NCBI GenBank assembly: GCA_045538305.1
Contig: JAZSRC010000084.1
Coordinates: forward strand, 1-64,000
Direction: 5' to 3'
From: SFHK01 sp045538305
GTDB lineage: Bacteria > Bacillota > Clostridia > Christensenellales > Aristaeellaceae
Length of the DNA stretch: 64,000 nucleotides
Part shown: piece after piece, positions 25,401 to 34,435 of the stretch
Numbering within the stretch: position 1 is the first letter of the stretch
How the letters are laid out: each line of letters opens with the position of its first letter
Notes under the pieces: generated by a model
What the model was told of the DNA's origin: nothing
Database searches by the model: none
What the model saw: only the letters and a program-made list of their open reading frames with translations
Position numbers and translations under genes: made by a program

Positions 25401-25442
25401 TGAAAATGTATAAATCATTTCAGATAAGGAGCAAGGTCTAAA

Positions 25443-26744
25443 ATGAAAAAGTTTTTTGAATGCGTGATGGAAATGCGCGCCTTTCTGGTTTTATGGTTTA
25501 CCCAGCTGCTGTCCGGGCTCGGAAGCTCGATTACGGGTTATGCCCTTGTGCTCTGGTCATACGGTGAAAAGGGCTCCGCGCTGGCGACTTCGCTTTTGAT
25601 GGTGTGTTCCTATGCGCCATATGTTCTGTTTTCCATTTTTGCCGGCGCGCTCAGCGATCGGTGGGATAAGAAACGGACGATGCTTGCTTGCGATCTGGCT
25701 GCGGCTTTGAATACGCTTTTTGCGCTGATTCTGTTTGAGACGGGCATGCTTCGCATATGGCATCTGTATGTCATAAACGCCGTATCGGGTTTAATGAACA
25801 CGCTGCAGCAGCCGGCAAGCGAGGTCGCGACTACTGTGCTGCTTCCCAGAAAATATTACCAGAAGGACGGCGGGCTTCGATATTTTGCCAATGCGCTTAC
25901 TTCGATAGCAACGCCCGTTATCGCCACAGCATTTGTGGGGCTTTGGGGAATGCGGATCGTATTCGCGTTTGACATTTTTACGTTCCTGATAGCGTTTATC
26001 ACGCTGCTTGTGTTTATCAAAATCCCGCAGCCGGAACGAAACAGCGATAAAAAGGAGCCGTTTGCGGTATCTGTCAGGGCGGGGCTTGGTTTCCTGAAAA
26101 GAAACAGGGGAATTCTGAACCTGATTCTGTTTTTTGCTGCGATCAATCTTGTGGCGTCCATGTACAATGCGGCGCTACCCGCGCTGCTTTTGTCCCGTGC
26201 TGGGGAAAAGGAACTTGGCGTTGTAAATGCAGTTACCGGCATTACCATGCTTATAGGAAGCGTCGCCGCCTCCTTTATCAAAGCGCCGAAAAGCCGGGTG
26301 CGGGTGATTATGAATTCATTGTTGTTCTCCATGAGTTTTGAAAACTTCCTTCTGGCTTTCGGACGCTCGCTGCCTGTATGGTGTTTGGGCGCATTCCTCG
26401 GATGGATTTTTATCCCGCTGATGAATGCGAACCTGAGCGCGATTATGCGCCTGTCGATACCGGGCGACATACAGGGGCGCGTGTATGCTGCCAGAAATTC
26501 GCTGCAGTTTTTTACCATTCCTGTCGGCTACTTTCTGGGCGGATTCTTTGTGGATGAAGTATTTGAACCTCTTTTGGCGCGCGCGTCCGATGGAAGCGCC
26601 GCCCGGCTGCTGTTTGGCGGCGGAAAGGGTTCGGGAGCGGCTGCATTTTTCGCCCTGCTCGCCGTATCGGGTATACTCGTTTGCCTGATCTATCGGAGGA
26701 AGCGATCCATCTGGGCGCTGGAGGATGGCGTAAACCATCGATAA
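25443..26744 (+). CDS. MFS efflux transporter (MefA-like, DHA3 group)
   Basis: A 433-residue major facilitator with twelve predicted helices. The N-terminal half has WFTQLLSGLGSSITGYALVLW, the motif A loop GALSDRWDKKRTMLACD and the helix 4-5 region MNTLQQPASEVATTVLL, all resembling MefA/macrolide-efflux-type pumps. The last loop before the final helix carries a Gly-rich insertion LLFGGGKGSGAAAFF. AAGGAG lies 9 nt before the ATG. The pump has its own promoter, a leader with a small ORF, and a strong terminator, which favours inducible drug export. The drug is unknown. Confidence 0.85.
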   Translation: MKKFFECVMEMRAFLVLWFTQLLSGLGSSITGYALVLWSYGEKGSALATSLLMVCSYAPYVLFSIFAGALSDRWDKKRTMLACDLAAALNTLFALILFETGMLRIWHLYVINAVSGLMNTLQQPASEVATTVLLPRKYYQKDGGLRYFANALTSIATPVIATAFVGLWGMRIVFAFDIFTFLIAFITLLVFIKIPQPERNSDKKEPFAVSVRAGLGFLKRNRGILNLILFFAAINLVASMYNAALPALLLSRAGEKELGVVNAVTGITMLIGSVAASFIKAPKSRVRVIMNSLLFSMSFENFLLAFGRSLPVWCLGAFLGWIFIPLMNANLSAIMRLSIPGDIQGRVYAARNSLQFFTIPVGYFLGGFFVDEVFEPLLARASDGSAARLLFGGGKGSGAAAFFALLAVSGILVCLIYRRKRSIWALEDGVNHR

Positions 26745-26751
26745 TGAAGAT

Positions 26752-26780
26752 GGGGGCTGTTTTAGCAGCCCCTGTTTTTT
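26752..26780 (+). terminator. Terminator of the MFS pump gene
   Basis: GGGGCTG and CAGCCCC (26753-26772) form a 7-bp GC-rich stem followed by TGTTTTTT. Confidence 0.85.
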
Positions 26781-26795
26781 GCGAATCGTTGATGT

Positions 26796-27686
26796 TTATC
26801 GGTCGATCAGGCGTTCTTCGCGCAGGATTTTTTTGAGCGTGTCTGCTTTTTCCCCGGAAAGAGGCGTAAGCGGCAGGCGAAGTTCGTTTTGAATCAATCC
26901 CATCATGGACAATGCCGCCTTTACGGGTATGGGGTTCACGTCGGAAAACAGTGCGTTTGTCAGCGGAAGCAGGCGGTTATGAAGCGCCCGCGCTTCATCG
27001 ATATTGCCTAAGAAGAATGCGTCCGACATGCGCTTTACCAGTCCCGGCGCAACGTTTGCCGTGACCGATATTACGCCGCGTGCGCCTAGGGACAGCATGG
27101 GCAAGTACATTTCGTCGTTTCCCGCGTATATATACGCGCCTTCCCCCGCGTTTTTCAACAGGTTTGTGATTTGGCCTGCGTCGGATGAAGCCTCTTTTAC
27201 CCCCTGGATCATCGGATGCTTAAAAAGCGTCATTGCCGTTTCACAGGAAAGGTTTACTCCTGTTCTCTTTGGCACGTTGTACAGTATAACGGGAACCTCC
27301 GAGGCGTTTGCGATGGCGGTAAAGTGTGCGATCAGGCCTTCGTCGTTTGCCTTGTTGTAATAGGGCGTTACGGCGAGCACGGCGTCGGCGCCTGCGGATA
27401 CGGCGCGCCTTGTGCGCCTGACGGCGGTTTCCGTATTGTTTGCACCGACGCCCGCGATGATGGGAACGCGCCCGGCTGCCCGGTCTGCCGCCGATATGAT
27501 CAGATCGCACATTTCGCCGTCGGTCAGCGTTGAAGCTTCGCCCGTGGTACCGCATACGATCAATGCGTCTATACCGCCTGTAAGCTGATAATCAATCAGG
27601 CGGATAAACGCTTTTTCATCGATGCGCCCATCCGCAAACGGCGTTGCCAGCGCGCAGCCCACGCCGCAGAACATACTTTTTCCCAT
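26796..27686 (-). CDS. dapA: 4-hydroxy-tetrahydrodipicolinate synthase
   Basis: This enzyme condenses pyruvate and aspartate semialdehyde in lysine and diaminopimelate synthesis; in spore formers it also feeds dipicolinate. The 296-residue TIM barrel shows CGTTGEASTLT (about residues 45-55), VTPYYNKANDEGL, the catalytic Tyr in LYNVPKRTGV, the Schiff-base Lys in GVKEASSD, and GNDEMYLPMLSLGARGVISV. GGGGGG precedes the ATG. It stands alone, so assignment to DapA rather than another member of the aldolase family depends on these motifs. Confidence 0.88.
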   Translation of the reverse strand: MGKSMFCGVGCALATPFADGRIDEKAFIRLIDYQLTGGIDALIVCGTTGEASTLTDGEMCDLIISAADRAAGRVPIIAGVGANNTETAVRRTRRAVSAGADAVLAVTPYYNKANDEGLIAHFTAIANASEVPVILYNVPKRTGVNLSCETAMTLFKHPMIQGVKEASSDAGQITNLLKNAGEGAYIYAGNDEMYLPMLSLGARGVISVTANVAPGLVKRMSDAFFLGNIDEARALHNRLLPLTNALFSDVNPIPVKAALSMMGLIQNELRLPLTPLSGEKADTLKKILREERLIDR

Positions 27687-27850
27687 AATCCGACCCCCCT
27701 TCTCATCCTATTCGATGCAGGGGCTTACCAAAATATGAATAGATGGAATGAATATACAACAGTATATGTATAATAATACGTATAAAAGCTTTTCGTTTCT
27801 AAAATCAGAGGGAATATGGTAAAAATTCCGTTTTTCTTCATGAGTTTGTA

Positions 27851-27879
27851 TTGAATAATCATGCGTGCAGTGATATAAT
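27851..27879 (+). promoter_or_regulatory. Promoter of argD-argF
   Basis: TTGAAT (27851-27856) and a perfect TATAAT (27874-27879) are 17 bp apart. The 50-nt leader contains a small CCTTGC/GCAAGG stem at about 27895-27911 that could be an operator or leader hairpin. Confidence 0.7.
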
Positions 27880-27936
27880 CTCGGGTATACTTTTTCCTTG
27901 CAGACGGCAAGGAATCCGATTCTGACAGTGAGGCGT

Positions 27937-29109
27937 ATGATGAGCGAGATTATTCAGAACGATCAAACCTATATAGCGGGCACATACGCCCGTTATCCGG
28001 TTGCGCTGACTAAGGGGATGGGCGCAAGGGCTTATGATGAAAATGGAAAAGAATACATTGACCTTGGAAGCGGAATCGCTGTAAACACATTCGGATACGG
28101 CGACGAGGAATGGAAAAAGGCTGTTACCGATCAGATGGACGCCATTACCCATGCTTCCAATCTGTATTACACCGATCCCTGCGCAAGGCTTGCAAAGATG
28201 CTTTCGGAAAGAACGGGGCTTAAAAAGGTGTTTTTCGGGAACTCGGGCGCGGAGGCCAATGAATGCGCGGTGAAAACGGCCAGAAAGTGGGCGTTTGAAA
28301 AGTGGGGAAACGACAGCCACGCCAATGTGATTACGTTGGTCAATTCCTTTCACGGACGCACCATCGCCATGCTGTCCGCCACCGGGCAGGATCATTTTCA
28401 TCGCTTTTTCGGGCCGTTTCCGGGCGGATTTCTGTACGCCGAAGCCAATAATCTTGAAAGCGTGAAAGCGCTTGCGGACAGCAATCCCTGCTGCGCCGTG
28501 ATGCTTGAAATCATTCAGGGCGAGGGCGGCGTGCTTCCTTTGAATGCAGGCTTTTTAAAGGGCGTTCAGGAATTGTGCCGCAAAAAGGATATGCTTTTCA
28601 TGGTTGATGAGGTGCAAACCGGAAACGGGCGCACGGGCGAACTTTTTGCATACATGAATTACGGCCTTCAGCCGGATGTTGTATCGACCGCCAAGGGACT
28701 TGGCGGCGGGCTTCCCATCGGCGCATGCATGATCGGCGATCGGGCAAAGGATGCATTGAAAGCCGGCGATCACGGTTCCACCTTCGGCGGAAACCCGATT
28801 GCCTGCGCCGGCGCCGTCAGCATTCTTTCCCGGATTACGGACGAAGTGCTTACGGGCGTTAAGGAGAGAAGCAGCTACATTATATCGGCGCTAAACGGTA
28901 ATAAAAACATAAAGAGCATTTCGGGAATCGGCCTAATGCTTGGCGTCGAGGTTGCGGGCGACGCAAGGGAGATTGTCACCCGCTGTGCGCAAAGGGGCGT
29001 TCTGGCTCTGACAGCCAAGAAGAAAATCCGCCTGCTGCCGCCGCTTACCATTGATTGGGATGACCTGAAAAAGGCGATTGCCATACTTGGGGAGGAAATT
29101 GAGAAATGA
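27937..29109 (+). CDS. argD: Acetylornithine aminotransferase
   Basis: A class III PLP aminotransferase making N-acetylornithine. The 390-residue protein has DLGSGIAVNTFGYG, the PLP phosphate site FFGNSGAEANECAVKTAR, SFHGRTIAMLSATGQ, MVDEVQTGNGRTG and the PLP lysine in STAKGLGGGLPIGACM. The start at ATG 27937 (MMSEII) has GTGAGG just upstream; ATG 27940 is equally possible. It overlaps argF by 4 bp (ATGA), and this coupling to ornithine carbamoyltransferase supports ArgD over other ornithine aminotransferases. Confidence 0.93.
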   Translation: MMSEIIQNDQTYIAGTYARYPVALTKGMGARAYDENGKEYIDLGSGIAVNTFGYGDEEWKKAVTDQMDAITHASNLYYTDPCARLAKMLSERTGLKKVFFGNSGAEANECAVKTARKWAFEKWGNDSHANVITLVNSFHGRTIAMLSATGQDHFHRFFGPFPGGFLYAEANNLESVKALADSNPCCAVMLEIIQGEGGVLPLNAGFLKGVQELCRKKDMLFMVDEVQTGNGRTGELFAYMNYGLQPDVVSTAKGLGGGLPIGACMIGDRAKDALKAGDHGSTFGGNPIACAGAVSILSRITDEVLTGVKERSSYIISALNGNKNIKSISGIGLMLGVEVAGDAREIVTRCAQRGVLALTAKKKIRLLPPLTIDWDDLKKAIAILGEEIEK

Positions 29110-30011
29110 AGCATCTTCTGAAAATGAGCGATATGACCCGCGAGGATATTGATAATGTGCTGGATTTGGCGGCTCAATTGAAGGCGGAGCGTAAAAACGG
29201 TATTGAGCATAAGCATCTGAAGGGCAAAAAGCTGGGAATGATCTTTCAGAAAAGTTCTACCCGTACCCGCGTTTCGTTTGAGGTCGGTATGTATGAATTG
29301 GGCGGACATGCGCTGATGCTCAGCGGAAGCGAGCTGCAGCTGGGACGCGGCGAACCGATCAAGGATACCGCGAGGGTTTTGTCCAGATATCTGGACGGCA
29401 TCATGATCCGCACCTTCCGTCAGCAGGATGTGGAGGATCTCGCAAAATACGGCTCGATTCCCGTTATCAATGGCTTGACCGACTATGCGCATCCCTGCCA
29501 GGTGCTTGCCGATCTTCTTACGATCCGTGAGAAAAAAGGAACGCTGGACGGATTGAAAATGGCCTTTATCGGCGACGGTTTCAATATGGCCAATTCACTG
29601 ATTGTCGGCGGCGTGAAGACCGGTATGAACGTAGCCATTGCCTGTCCCGAAGGTTATGATCCGGACACGGATATTGTAAAATGGGCGAATGACAGCGGCA
29701 AATTCATGCTGACCCGAAACGTATTTGAGGCCTGCGAGGGAGCGGACGTTGTGTTCACGGACGTATGGTCGTCTATGGGACAGGAGGAGGAAGCGCTCAA
29801 GCGCCGCCAGGCTTTTGAAGGCGTATATCAGGTAAACGAGAAGCTGATGAAGTGTACGAATGACGGCTGCATGGTGCAGCACTGCCTGCCCGCGCACCGG
29901 GGTGAGGAGATAACGGAGGACGTATTCGAAGCGCACGCGGACGAAATCTTTGAGGAAGCCGAAACCCGCCTGCATGCCCAGAAGGCGCTGATGGTTATGC
30001 TGATGAAATAA
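29106..30011 (+). CDS. argF: Ornithine carbamoyltransferase
   Basis: Makes citrulline from ornithine and carbamoyl phosphate. The 301-residue protein carries the carbamoyl-phosphate loop SSTRTRVSFE (about residues 50-59), HPCQVLADLLT, the ornithine-side DVWSSMGQEEE and the catalytic HCLPAHRGEEI. It starts inside the argD stop, with GGGGAGG about 12 nt upstream. A perfect 15-bp palindromic terminator follows, so the operon is argD-argF only; the remaining arg genes must be elsewhere. Confidence 0.96.
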   Translation: MKHLLKMSDMTREDIDNVLDLAAQLKAERKNGIEHKHLKGKKLGMIFQKSSTRTRVSFEVGMYELGGHALMLSGSELQLGRGEPIKDTARVLSRYLDGIMIRTFRQQDVEDLAKYGSIPVINGLTDYAHPCQVLADLLTIREKKGTLDGLKMAFIGDGFNMANSLIVGGVKTGMNVAIACPEGYDPDTDIVKWANDSGKFMLTRNVFEACEGADVVFTDVWSSMGQEEEALKRRQAFEGVYQVNEKLMKCTNDGCMVQHCLPAHRGEEITEDVFEAHADEIFEEAETRLHAQKALMVMLMK

Positions 30012-30045
30012 TGGAAGGAACGGCAGGCGAAAGCCGCGTTTCAAC

Positions 30046-30077
30046 AAAACGGCTGTTGCAGTTGCAACAGCCGTTTT
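30046..30077 (+). terminator. Terminator of argD-argF
   Basis: AAAACGGCTGTTGC and GCAACAGCCGTTTT form a perfect 14-bp stem around a 4-nt loop, ending in TTTT. It reads as a terminator in both directions. Confidence 0.85.
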
Positions 30078-30093
30078 GCTGAAAAACAAGTTC

Positions 30094-30122
30094 TTGCCGT
30101 ATGGCATTTCCGGGTATATAAT
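30094..30122 (+). promoter_or_regulatory. Promoter of the YesN-type response regulator
   Basis: TTGCCG (30094-30099) and TATAAT (30117-30122) are 17 bp apart, 50 bp before the GTG start. Confidence 0.7.
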
Positions 30123-30171
30123 GAATGCATAAGGATTATGTACGTATCGGTAAAATGCCGGAGGGATGCGG

Positions 30172-31755
30172 GTGTATCAGATATTTGTGGTTGAAGACGA
30201 ACTGCTCATTCGCCAGAACATTCGGAATATTATTGAAAATATGCCCGGTCCGTATTCGTTTTGCGGCGAGGCTTCCGATGGCGAAATGGCGCTTGCAATT
30301 ATGCAGGATGTGATGCCGGACATCGTACTGACGGACATTCGCATGCCGTTTCTGGACGGATTTGAACTGATCAGGCACGCAAAGGCCATGATGCCTTGGC
30401 TGAAAATTGTAATTATCAGTGGCTACGGCGATTTTGAAAGCGCGCAAAAGGCGATTGCGCTGGGCGTGGATCAGTACCTTTTAAAGCCGATCCGCGCAGC
30501 GGAGCTTATGCAGGTTGTCGAAAAGCTGGCAAGGGAAATTGAGGAAGAAAAGGCGCAGAGCGAAATCAGACAGGGGTACGATGATAACGAGGTGCAATAC
30601 GCCCTGCGTCTTAGTTTTATGCAGAAGCTTTTGTTCGGGGGCCTTAATACAGCTATGCTCCTTGAAAAAGCCAGAGCACTCAAGCTGGATATTGTCAGCC
30701 CCTGTTATCAACCGGTCTTATTCAGCTTTGCCAAGGAAGAAGCGGAGAGGAAATTCTCGCAGATACCGATTGTGAACCTGCTTGAGCAGATGAAGCTGCC
30801 GCTGTACTATTTCAGCGAATACCGGATGCTCGTCGTAGTTTGTCCGGGACAGGATTCTGAAACGGTGGGCGAGTTTGTTTACCGGCTGATAGCGATTATG
30901 CGCCATGAATTGCGGGAAATGTGCCCGGTAATTACCTGCGTCGTCGGCGAAAGTGTTCAGCGGCTCAGTATGGTGTCGCAGGCGTATAAAACGGCGGCCG
31001 ATCTTATGAGAAAGGCGGAAAGCGTAGCGGTGGGTCTGGTTGCAGATGTAAACGATACAAAGCAGCTGGCGCTTAACGCGGTTGCGCTGGGCGATCCCTT
31101 TGGCGAAGAGTTCAGAAATCGTTTGAAGTATGCCTCGGTTCAGGAGGTACCTCAAATGGTGGACGAGGTATTGAACAGCCCGGAGGGCAATAAGTTTGGA
31201 AGCGTACTCATGCGCTATTATACGCTGATAGAAATCTTCAAAATGACGGTTGTGCAGATGGAAAGAAGCATACCCAAGTGCGATCTGGAGGATATTGCGC
31301 TGAAACTCAGCAGTCAGTACGATATATTCGCCGCCGCTGAGAAAAAGAATACATTCCGGGATATGGCTGTAAGCCTGCTGAAGCAGTCGGTGATGATGAA
31401 GAATGAGGAACTGACGGGCGCAAAAAACAGCCCTGTGATTGCAAGGGCGCTGGAATATGTATCGAAAAACTTCGCGGATCCGAATCTATCGCTGATCAGC
31501 GCAGCCAGACATGTCGGGCTCAGCGCCGCACACTTTTCCACTGTGTTTTCTCAGGCGGTCGGGCGATCGTTTATCAATTACCTGACCTGTCTTAGAATCG
31601 AACGCGCGAAGGAACTATTAAGAAACACGAGTATGAAGCTTTCCACTATCGCCATGGAAATTGGATATAATGAGCCGAATTACTTCAGTCACGTATTCAG
31701 GAAAATGGAAAACATGACGCCGAAGGAATACCGGCAGGCGCACAGCGGTCAGTAA
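30172..31755 (+). CDS. YesN-type response regulator with AraC DNA-binding domain
   Basis: The 527-residue protein has an N-terminal receiver domain (residues 1-120) with E8-D9, phospho-acceptor Asp55 in LTDIRMP and the conserved Lys in YLLKPI, a middle region of about 290 residues, and a C-terminal AraC domain with two helix-turn-helix units, the second in LSTIAMEIGYNEPNYFSHVF. GTG 30172 is preferred over ATG 30166, because GGAGGG is 7 nt from the GTG and touches the ATG. It converges on the sensor lipoprotein gene (7-bp overlap) and is the evident partner of the kinase at 32728-34188. Confidence 0.92.
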   Translation: MYQIFVVEDELLIRQNIRNIIENMPGPYSFCGEASDGEMALAIMQDVMPDIVLTDIRMPFLDGFELIRHAKAMMPWLKIVIISGYGDFESAQKAIALGVDQYLLKPIRAAELMQVVEKLAREIEEEKAQSEIRQGYDDNEVQYALRLSFMQKLLFGGLNTAMLLEKARALKLDIVSPCYQPVLFSFAKEEAERKFSQIPIVNLLEQMKLPLYYFSEYRMLVVVCPGQDSETVGEFVYRLIAIMRHELREMCPVITCVVGESVQRLSMVSQAYKTAADLMRKAESVAVGLVADVNDTKQLALNAVALGDPFGEEFRNRLKYASVQEVPQMVDEVLNSPEGNKFGSVLMRYYTLIEIFKMTVVQMERSIPKCDLEDIALKLSSQYDIFAAAEKKNTFRDMAVSLLKQSVMMKNEELTGAKNSPVIARALEYVSKNFADPNLSLISAARHVGLSAAHFSTVFSQAVGRSFINYLTCLRIERAKELLRNTSMKLSTIAMEIGYNEPNYFSHVFRKMENMTPKEYRQAHSGQ

Positions 31756-32726
31756 CCGCGCATTTGAATAACATCGGCATTTACGTTTGATTTGTTAAAT
31801 ACGCTTTCTTCAACATATGTGAACTTTGGCGGCGTTTTTCCCTCTTCCAGCATTTCGATGATTGCGCGCACGCGCGGCCCATGCAGCGGATTACACTCCA
31901 CATCAAAGCTGATGATTCCGTTTTGTACCATTTCCAGCGCCGTTCGGTTTGCGTCAAAAGAAATAATCCATACGTCCTCTCCGGGGGTAAGGCCGTATTT
32001 TTTGAGCGCGTCGATTGCGCCGTACGCCATATTGTCATTTTCCGAAAACAGAACATCGAAGGTATTTCCGCTGGCCAGGAACGCTTCTGTAAGCTCCTGG
32101 CCTTTTGCCTGCGTAAAATCGCCGGAATCTCGGAATGCAAGCGTCCATTCCGGATGATTCTTTAAGCCTTCATCAAGGCCTGCGGTTCTTCCAAGCTGAG
32201 CGGAGGAGCCAATATTTCCCTGCAGATGGACGATCTGAAGCGGTTTCCCGACAAAATTGTCTTCCATCCAGCGTACGGCCTCGTCGCCTTCCCGCCGGAA
32301 ATCGGAGCCGACCCAGCAGGTAAAGAGGCTTTCGTCCTTTACGTCGATCATGCGGTCGACAATGATAACGGGAATGGAGGCAACCCTGGCTTCCTGAAGC
32401 ACGGTATCAAAGCCCTGTTCGGTTGTTGGTGCGAGGACAATGTAATCCACGCCCTGATGGATAAAATTGCGTATGGCGGTGATTTGCTTATCCTGCTTTT
32501 GCTGGGCATCGTCAATGATCAGGCGATAGCCGTTCGCTTCGGAAAATGCGTTCTGCATGCTTTTTGTATTTGCATTCCGCCAGTCGCTTTCAGCGCCTAC
32601 CTGTGAAAAGCCTACAACGATGAAATCTTCAAATTCGGCTGCTTCATCTTCAGGCTTTATGCCGCAAGCAGACAGCGCAGATGCGAGGGTCAGTATAAGA
32701 ATCAAAAGCAGAGCCCTTTTCTTCAT
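31749..32726 (-). CDS. Sugar-binding lipoprotein, probable sensor subunit
   Basis: A 325-residue periplasmic-binding-type protein of the YtfQ/RbsB group. The signal ends in a clear lipobox LSAC (Cys at residue 21), then FIVVGFSQVGAESDWRNANT, FIHQGVDYIVLAPTTEQGFD, VDRMIDVKD, the sugar-contact GSSAQLGRTAGLD, FSENDNMAYGA and SFDANRTALEMV follow. It is encoded 1 bp after the histidine kinase and faces the response regulator, not the transporter operon, which has its own binding protein. By analogy with XylFII-LytS systems it probably presents sugar to the kinase. Confidence 0.87.
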   Translation of the reverse strand: MKKRALLLILILTLASALSACGIKPEDEAAEFEDFIVVGFSQVGAESDWRNANTKSMQNAFSEANGYRLIIDDAQQKQDKQITAIRNFIHQGVDYIVLAPTTEQGFDTVLQEARVASIPVIIVDRMIDVKDESLFTCWVGSDFRREGDEAVRWMEDNFVGKPLQIVHLQGNIGSSAQLGRTAGLDEGLKNHPEWTLAFRDSGDFTQAKGQELTEAFLASGNTFDVLFSENDNMAYGAIDALKKYGLTPGEDVWIISFDANRTALEMVQNGIISFDVECNPLHGPRVRAIIEMLEEGKTPPKFTYVEESVFNKSNVNADVIQMRGY

Positions 32727-32727
32727 A

Positions 32728-34188
32728 TCATTGCTCCTTTCCGGGAATGGTCCTTGTTTTAGGAAGATGAACGGTTACGCATGTACCCTTTCCCGGTTCG
32801 CTTTCAAAGGACAGACCGTAGGCTTCGCCGCAGTACAGGCGAATGCGTTTATGAACGTTTAAAAGTCCAAGCCCGGTATGCTTGTCCTCGTATAAACCGG
32901 CTTTCAGCGTGTTTACCTGCTCACTGGACATGCCCGCTCCGTTGTCCGTTACCTTTAGTATCAAATCCGTGCCCTTTTCTTCACCGGTCACCCATATTTT
33001 TCCCATACCGCGCCGGTTCTTAATGCCGTGATACAGTGCGTTTTCGACCAGGGGTTGCAATATCAGCTTGGGCACTATGCAGTTCATCAGATGCTCGGGA
33101 ACGTCGATCTCGTAGCGGAGTATATCGCTGTAGCGGATCTGTTGAATTTCCAGATAGCTTTTTACCTGCGCGCATTCCGCAAGCAGGGTAATTGCATCTT
33201 CACCTTTGTTGAGGGAATTGCGGAAGAAGGTGGACAGACTGGTTACCATGGTTACCACTTCCTCCTCGCGCTGGTTTTCGGCGAGTATGACGATGGAATC
33301 CAGCGTGTTATACAAAAAGTGGGGATTGATCTGTGCCTGTAGCAGTTCCAACTCCGCGCGGTGCAGCGATTTCTGATCCTCCATCTGCCGGTTCATCAGC
33401 GTTTCCACATGCCGGGCCATTTCGTTAAAACCGCTGTCCAGGGTTCTGAATTCGGAGATATGCGTTTCAACCGGGGTTCTGGAAAAGTCGCCTTCTCCGA
33501 AGGCGCGCGCTTTTCCGGACAGCTGACGGATAGGTTCCGTGATGCGCCTTGCAATGTTAATGGTGTACAGAATCATGAGACATGTAATGAGAATGATGCC
33601 TACGGTAACGGAGACCGTTACAAACATGACCTGTTTTGAAATATATCCCTGAAGCCTTGCAAGCTCTCGAACCTCGTCGTCAATAAAGTCATGCATATAG
33701 GTTTCAATCAGCTTTGTCAGGCCGGTTTCACCGCGTATGTTCCTTTCCAGCAGCATCATTCGCGTATCGTAGGATTCTTCCAGAGCAATTTCCAACATGT
33801 ATTTTTCGAGATTTTCACACATATCGAGCATGCTTTGTATGCGCCAGCGATTGTCGCGAAGGGTGGTTGTGTTTTCAAGACGCTTGAGCACCTGTACGGC
33901 GTCGGAAAGAACCTCCAAAGGCAGCTCCTCTGCGGAGTTTTCGTTTCTCGGGCGGATTACATGGTTGTACATACCGGAATCCAGCATCTCTTTGAATTCC
34001 TTATTGAAATCCGCCGCCGTATTGGCGCTTTGCAAAACGGCTGTATATTGCTTATTGATGGACAGCAGCATGATCACAAGTATCAGGACGATGCCTACCA
34101 TTACCGGAAGCACCGTCAGCAGGAGCCTTGCAATCTGCTGGCGGATGCTTACAATTCGCTTATTATGCAGGCTTTTATCTGCCATCAT
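32728..34188 (-). CDS. YesM-type sensor histidine kinase
   Basis: The 486-residue kinase has TM1 (about residues 20-43), an extracellular helical sensor (about 44-185), TM2 (about 186-210), a HAMP linker (about 210-262), the His_kinase motif LQAQINPHFLYNTLD with His290, and a HATPase domain with LVENALYHGIKNR (N box), VTDNGAGM and HTGLGLLNVHKR. GAGGGGTG precedes ATG 34188 by about 7 nt. It forms an operon with the sensor lipoprotein and is transcribed away from the sugar transporter. Confidence 0.94.
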   Translation of the reverse strand: MMADKSLHNKRIVSIRQQIARLLLTVLPVMVGIVLILVIMLLSINKQYTAVLQSANTAADFNKEFKEMLDSGMYNHVIRPRNENSAEELPLEVLSDAVQVLKRLENTTTLRDNRWRIQSMLDMCENLEKYMLEIALEESYDTRMMLLERNIRGETGLTKLIETYMHDFIDDEVRELARLQGYISKQVMFVTVSVTVGIILITCLMILYTINIARRITEPIRQLSGKARAFGEGDFSRTPVETHISEFRTLDSGFNEMARHVETLMNRQMEDQKSLHRAELELLQAQINPHFLYNTLDSIVILAENQREEEVVTMVTSLSTFFRNSLNKGEDAITLLAECAQVKSYLEIQQIRYSDILRYEIDVPEHLMNCIVPKLILQPLVENALYHGIKNRRGMGKIWVTGEEKGTDLILKVTDNGAGMSSEQVNTLKAGLYEDKHTGLGLLNVHKRIRLYCGEAYGLSFESEPGKGTCVTVHLPKTRTIPGKEQ

Positions 34189-34266
34189 GCTCTTCACCCC
34201 TCAAAAATTATAGCATGTGTGACACGAGTTTTCCACTTAATTTACCTGATCGAAAGAAAACCGAAT

Positions 34267-34296
34267 AAAAGTATCAGGAATCGAAAAAAAGTATCA
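34267..34296 (+). promoter_or_regulatory. Tandem direct repeats, candidate YesN/AraC operator
   Basis: AAAAGTATCA occurs at 34267-34276 and again at 34287-34296, exactly 20 bp apart (about two helical turns), in the gap between the divergent kinase operon and the transporter operon. AraC-family regulators typically bind such direct half-sites. A weak promoter (TTGAAT 34354, TACTAT 34376, 16 bp apart) lies downstream, toward the transporter genes. Confidence 0.45.
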
Positions 34297-34435
34297 TTAC
34301 GGAAAACGCGAAAAAAACACGTCCAAAATACTTGCTATAAACGGAAAAAGAATTTGAATGCTGTGTTAAGAAATTTACTATACAATAAAATCAGAAAGTC
34401 CGTATAAGCGGACGAAAAAACAGGAGGTAGAAACC

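Noticed and set aside
34207..34212. Minus-strand TATAAT just upstream of the histidine kinase
   Set aside because: Transcription would start inside the ribosome binding site of the kinase gene, and no -35 is evident, so it is probably coincidental.
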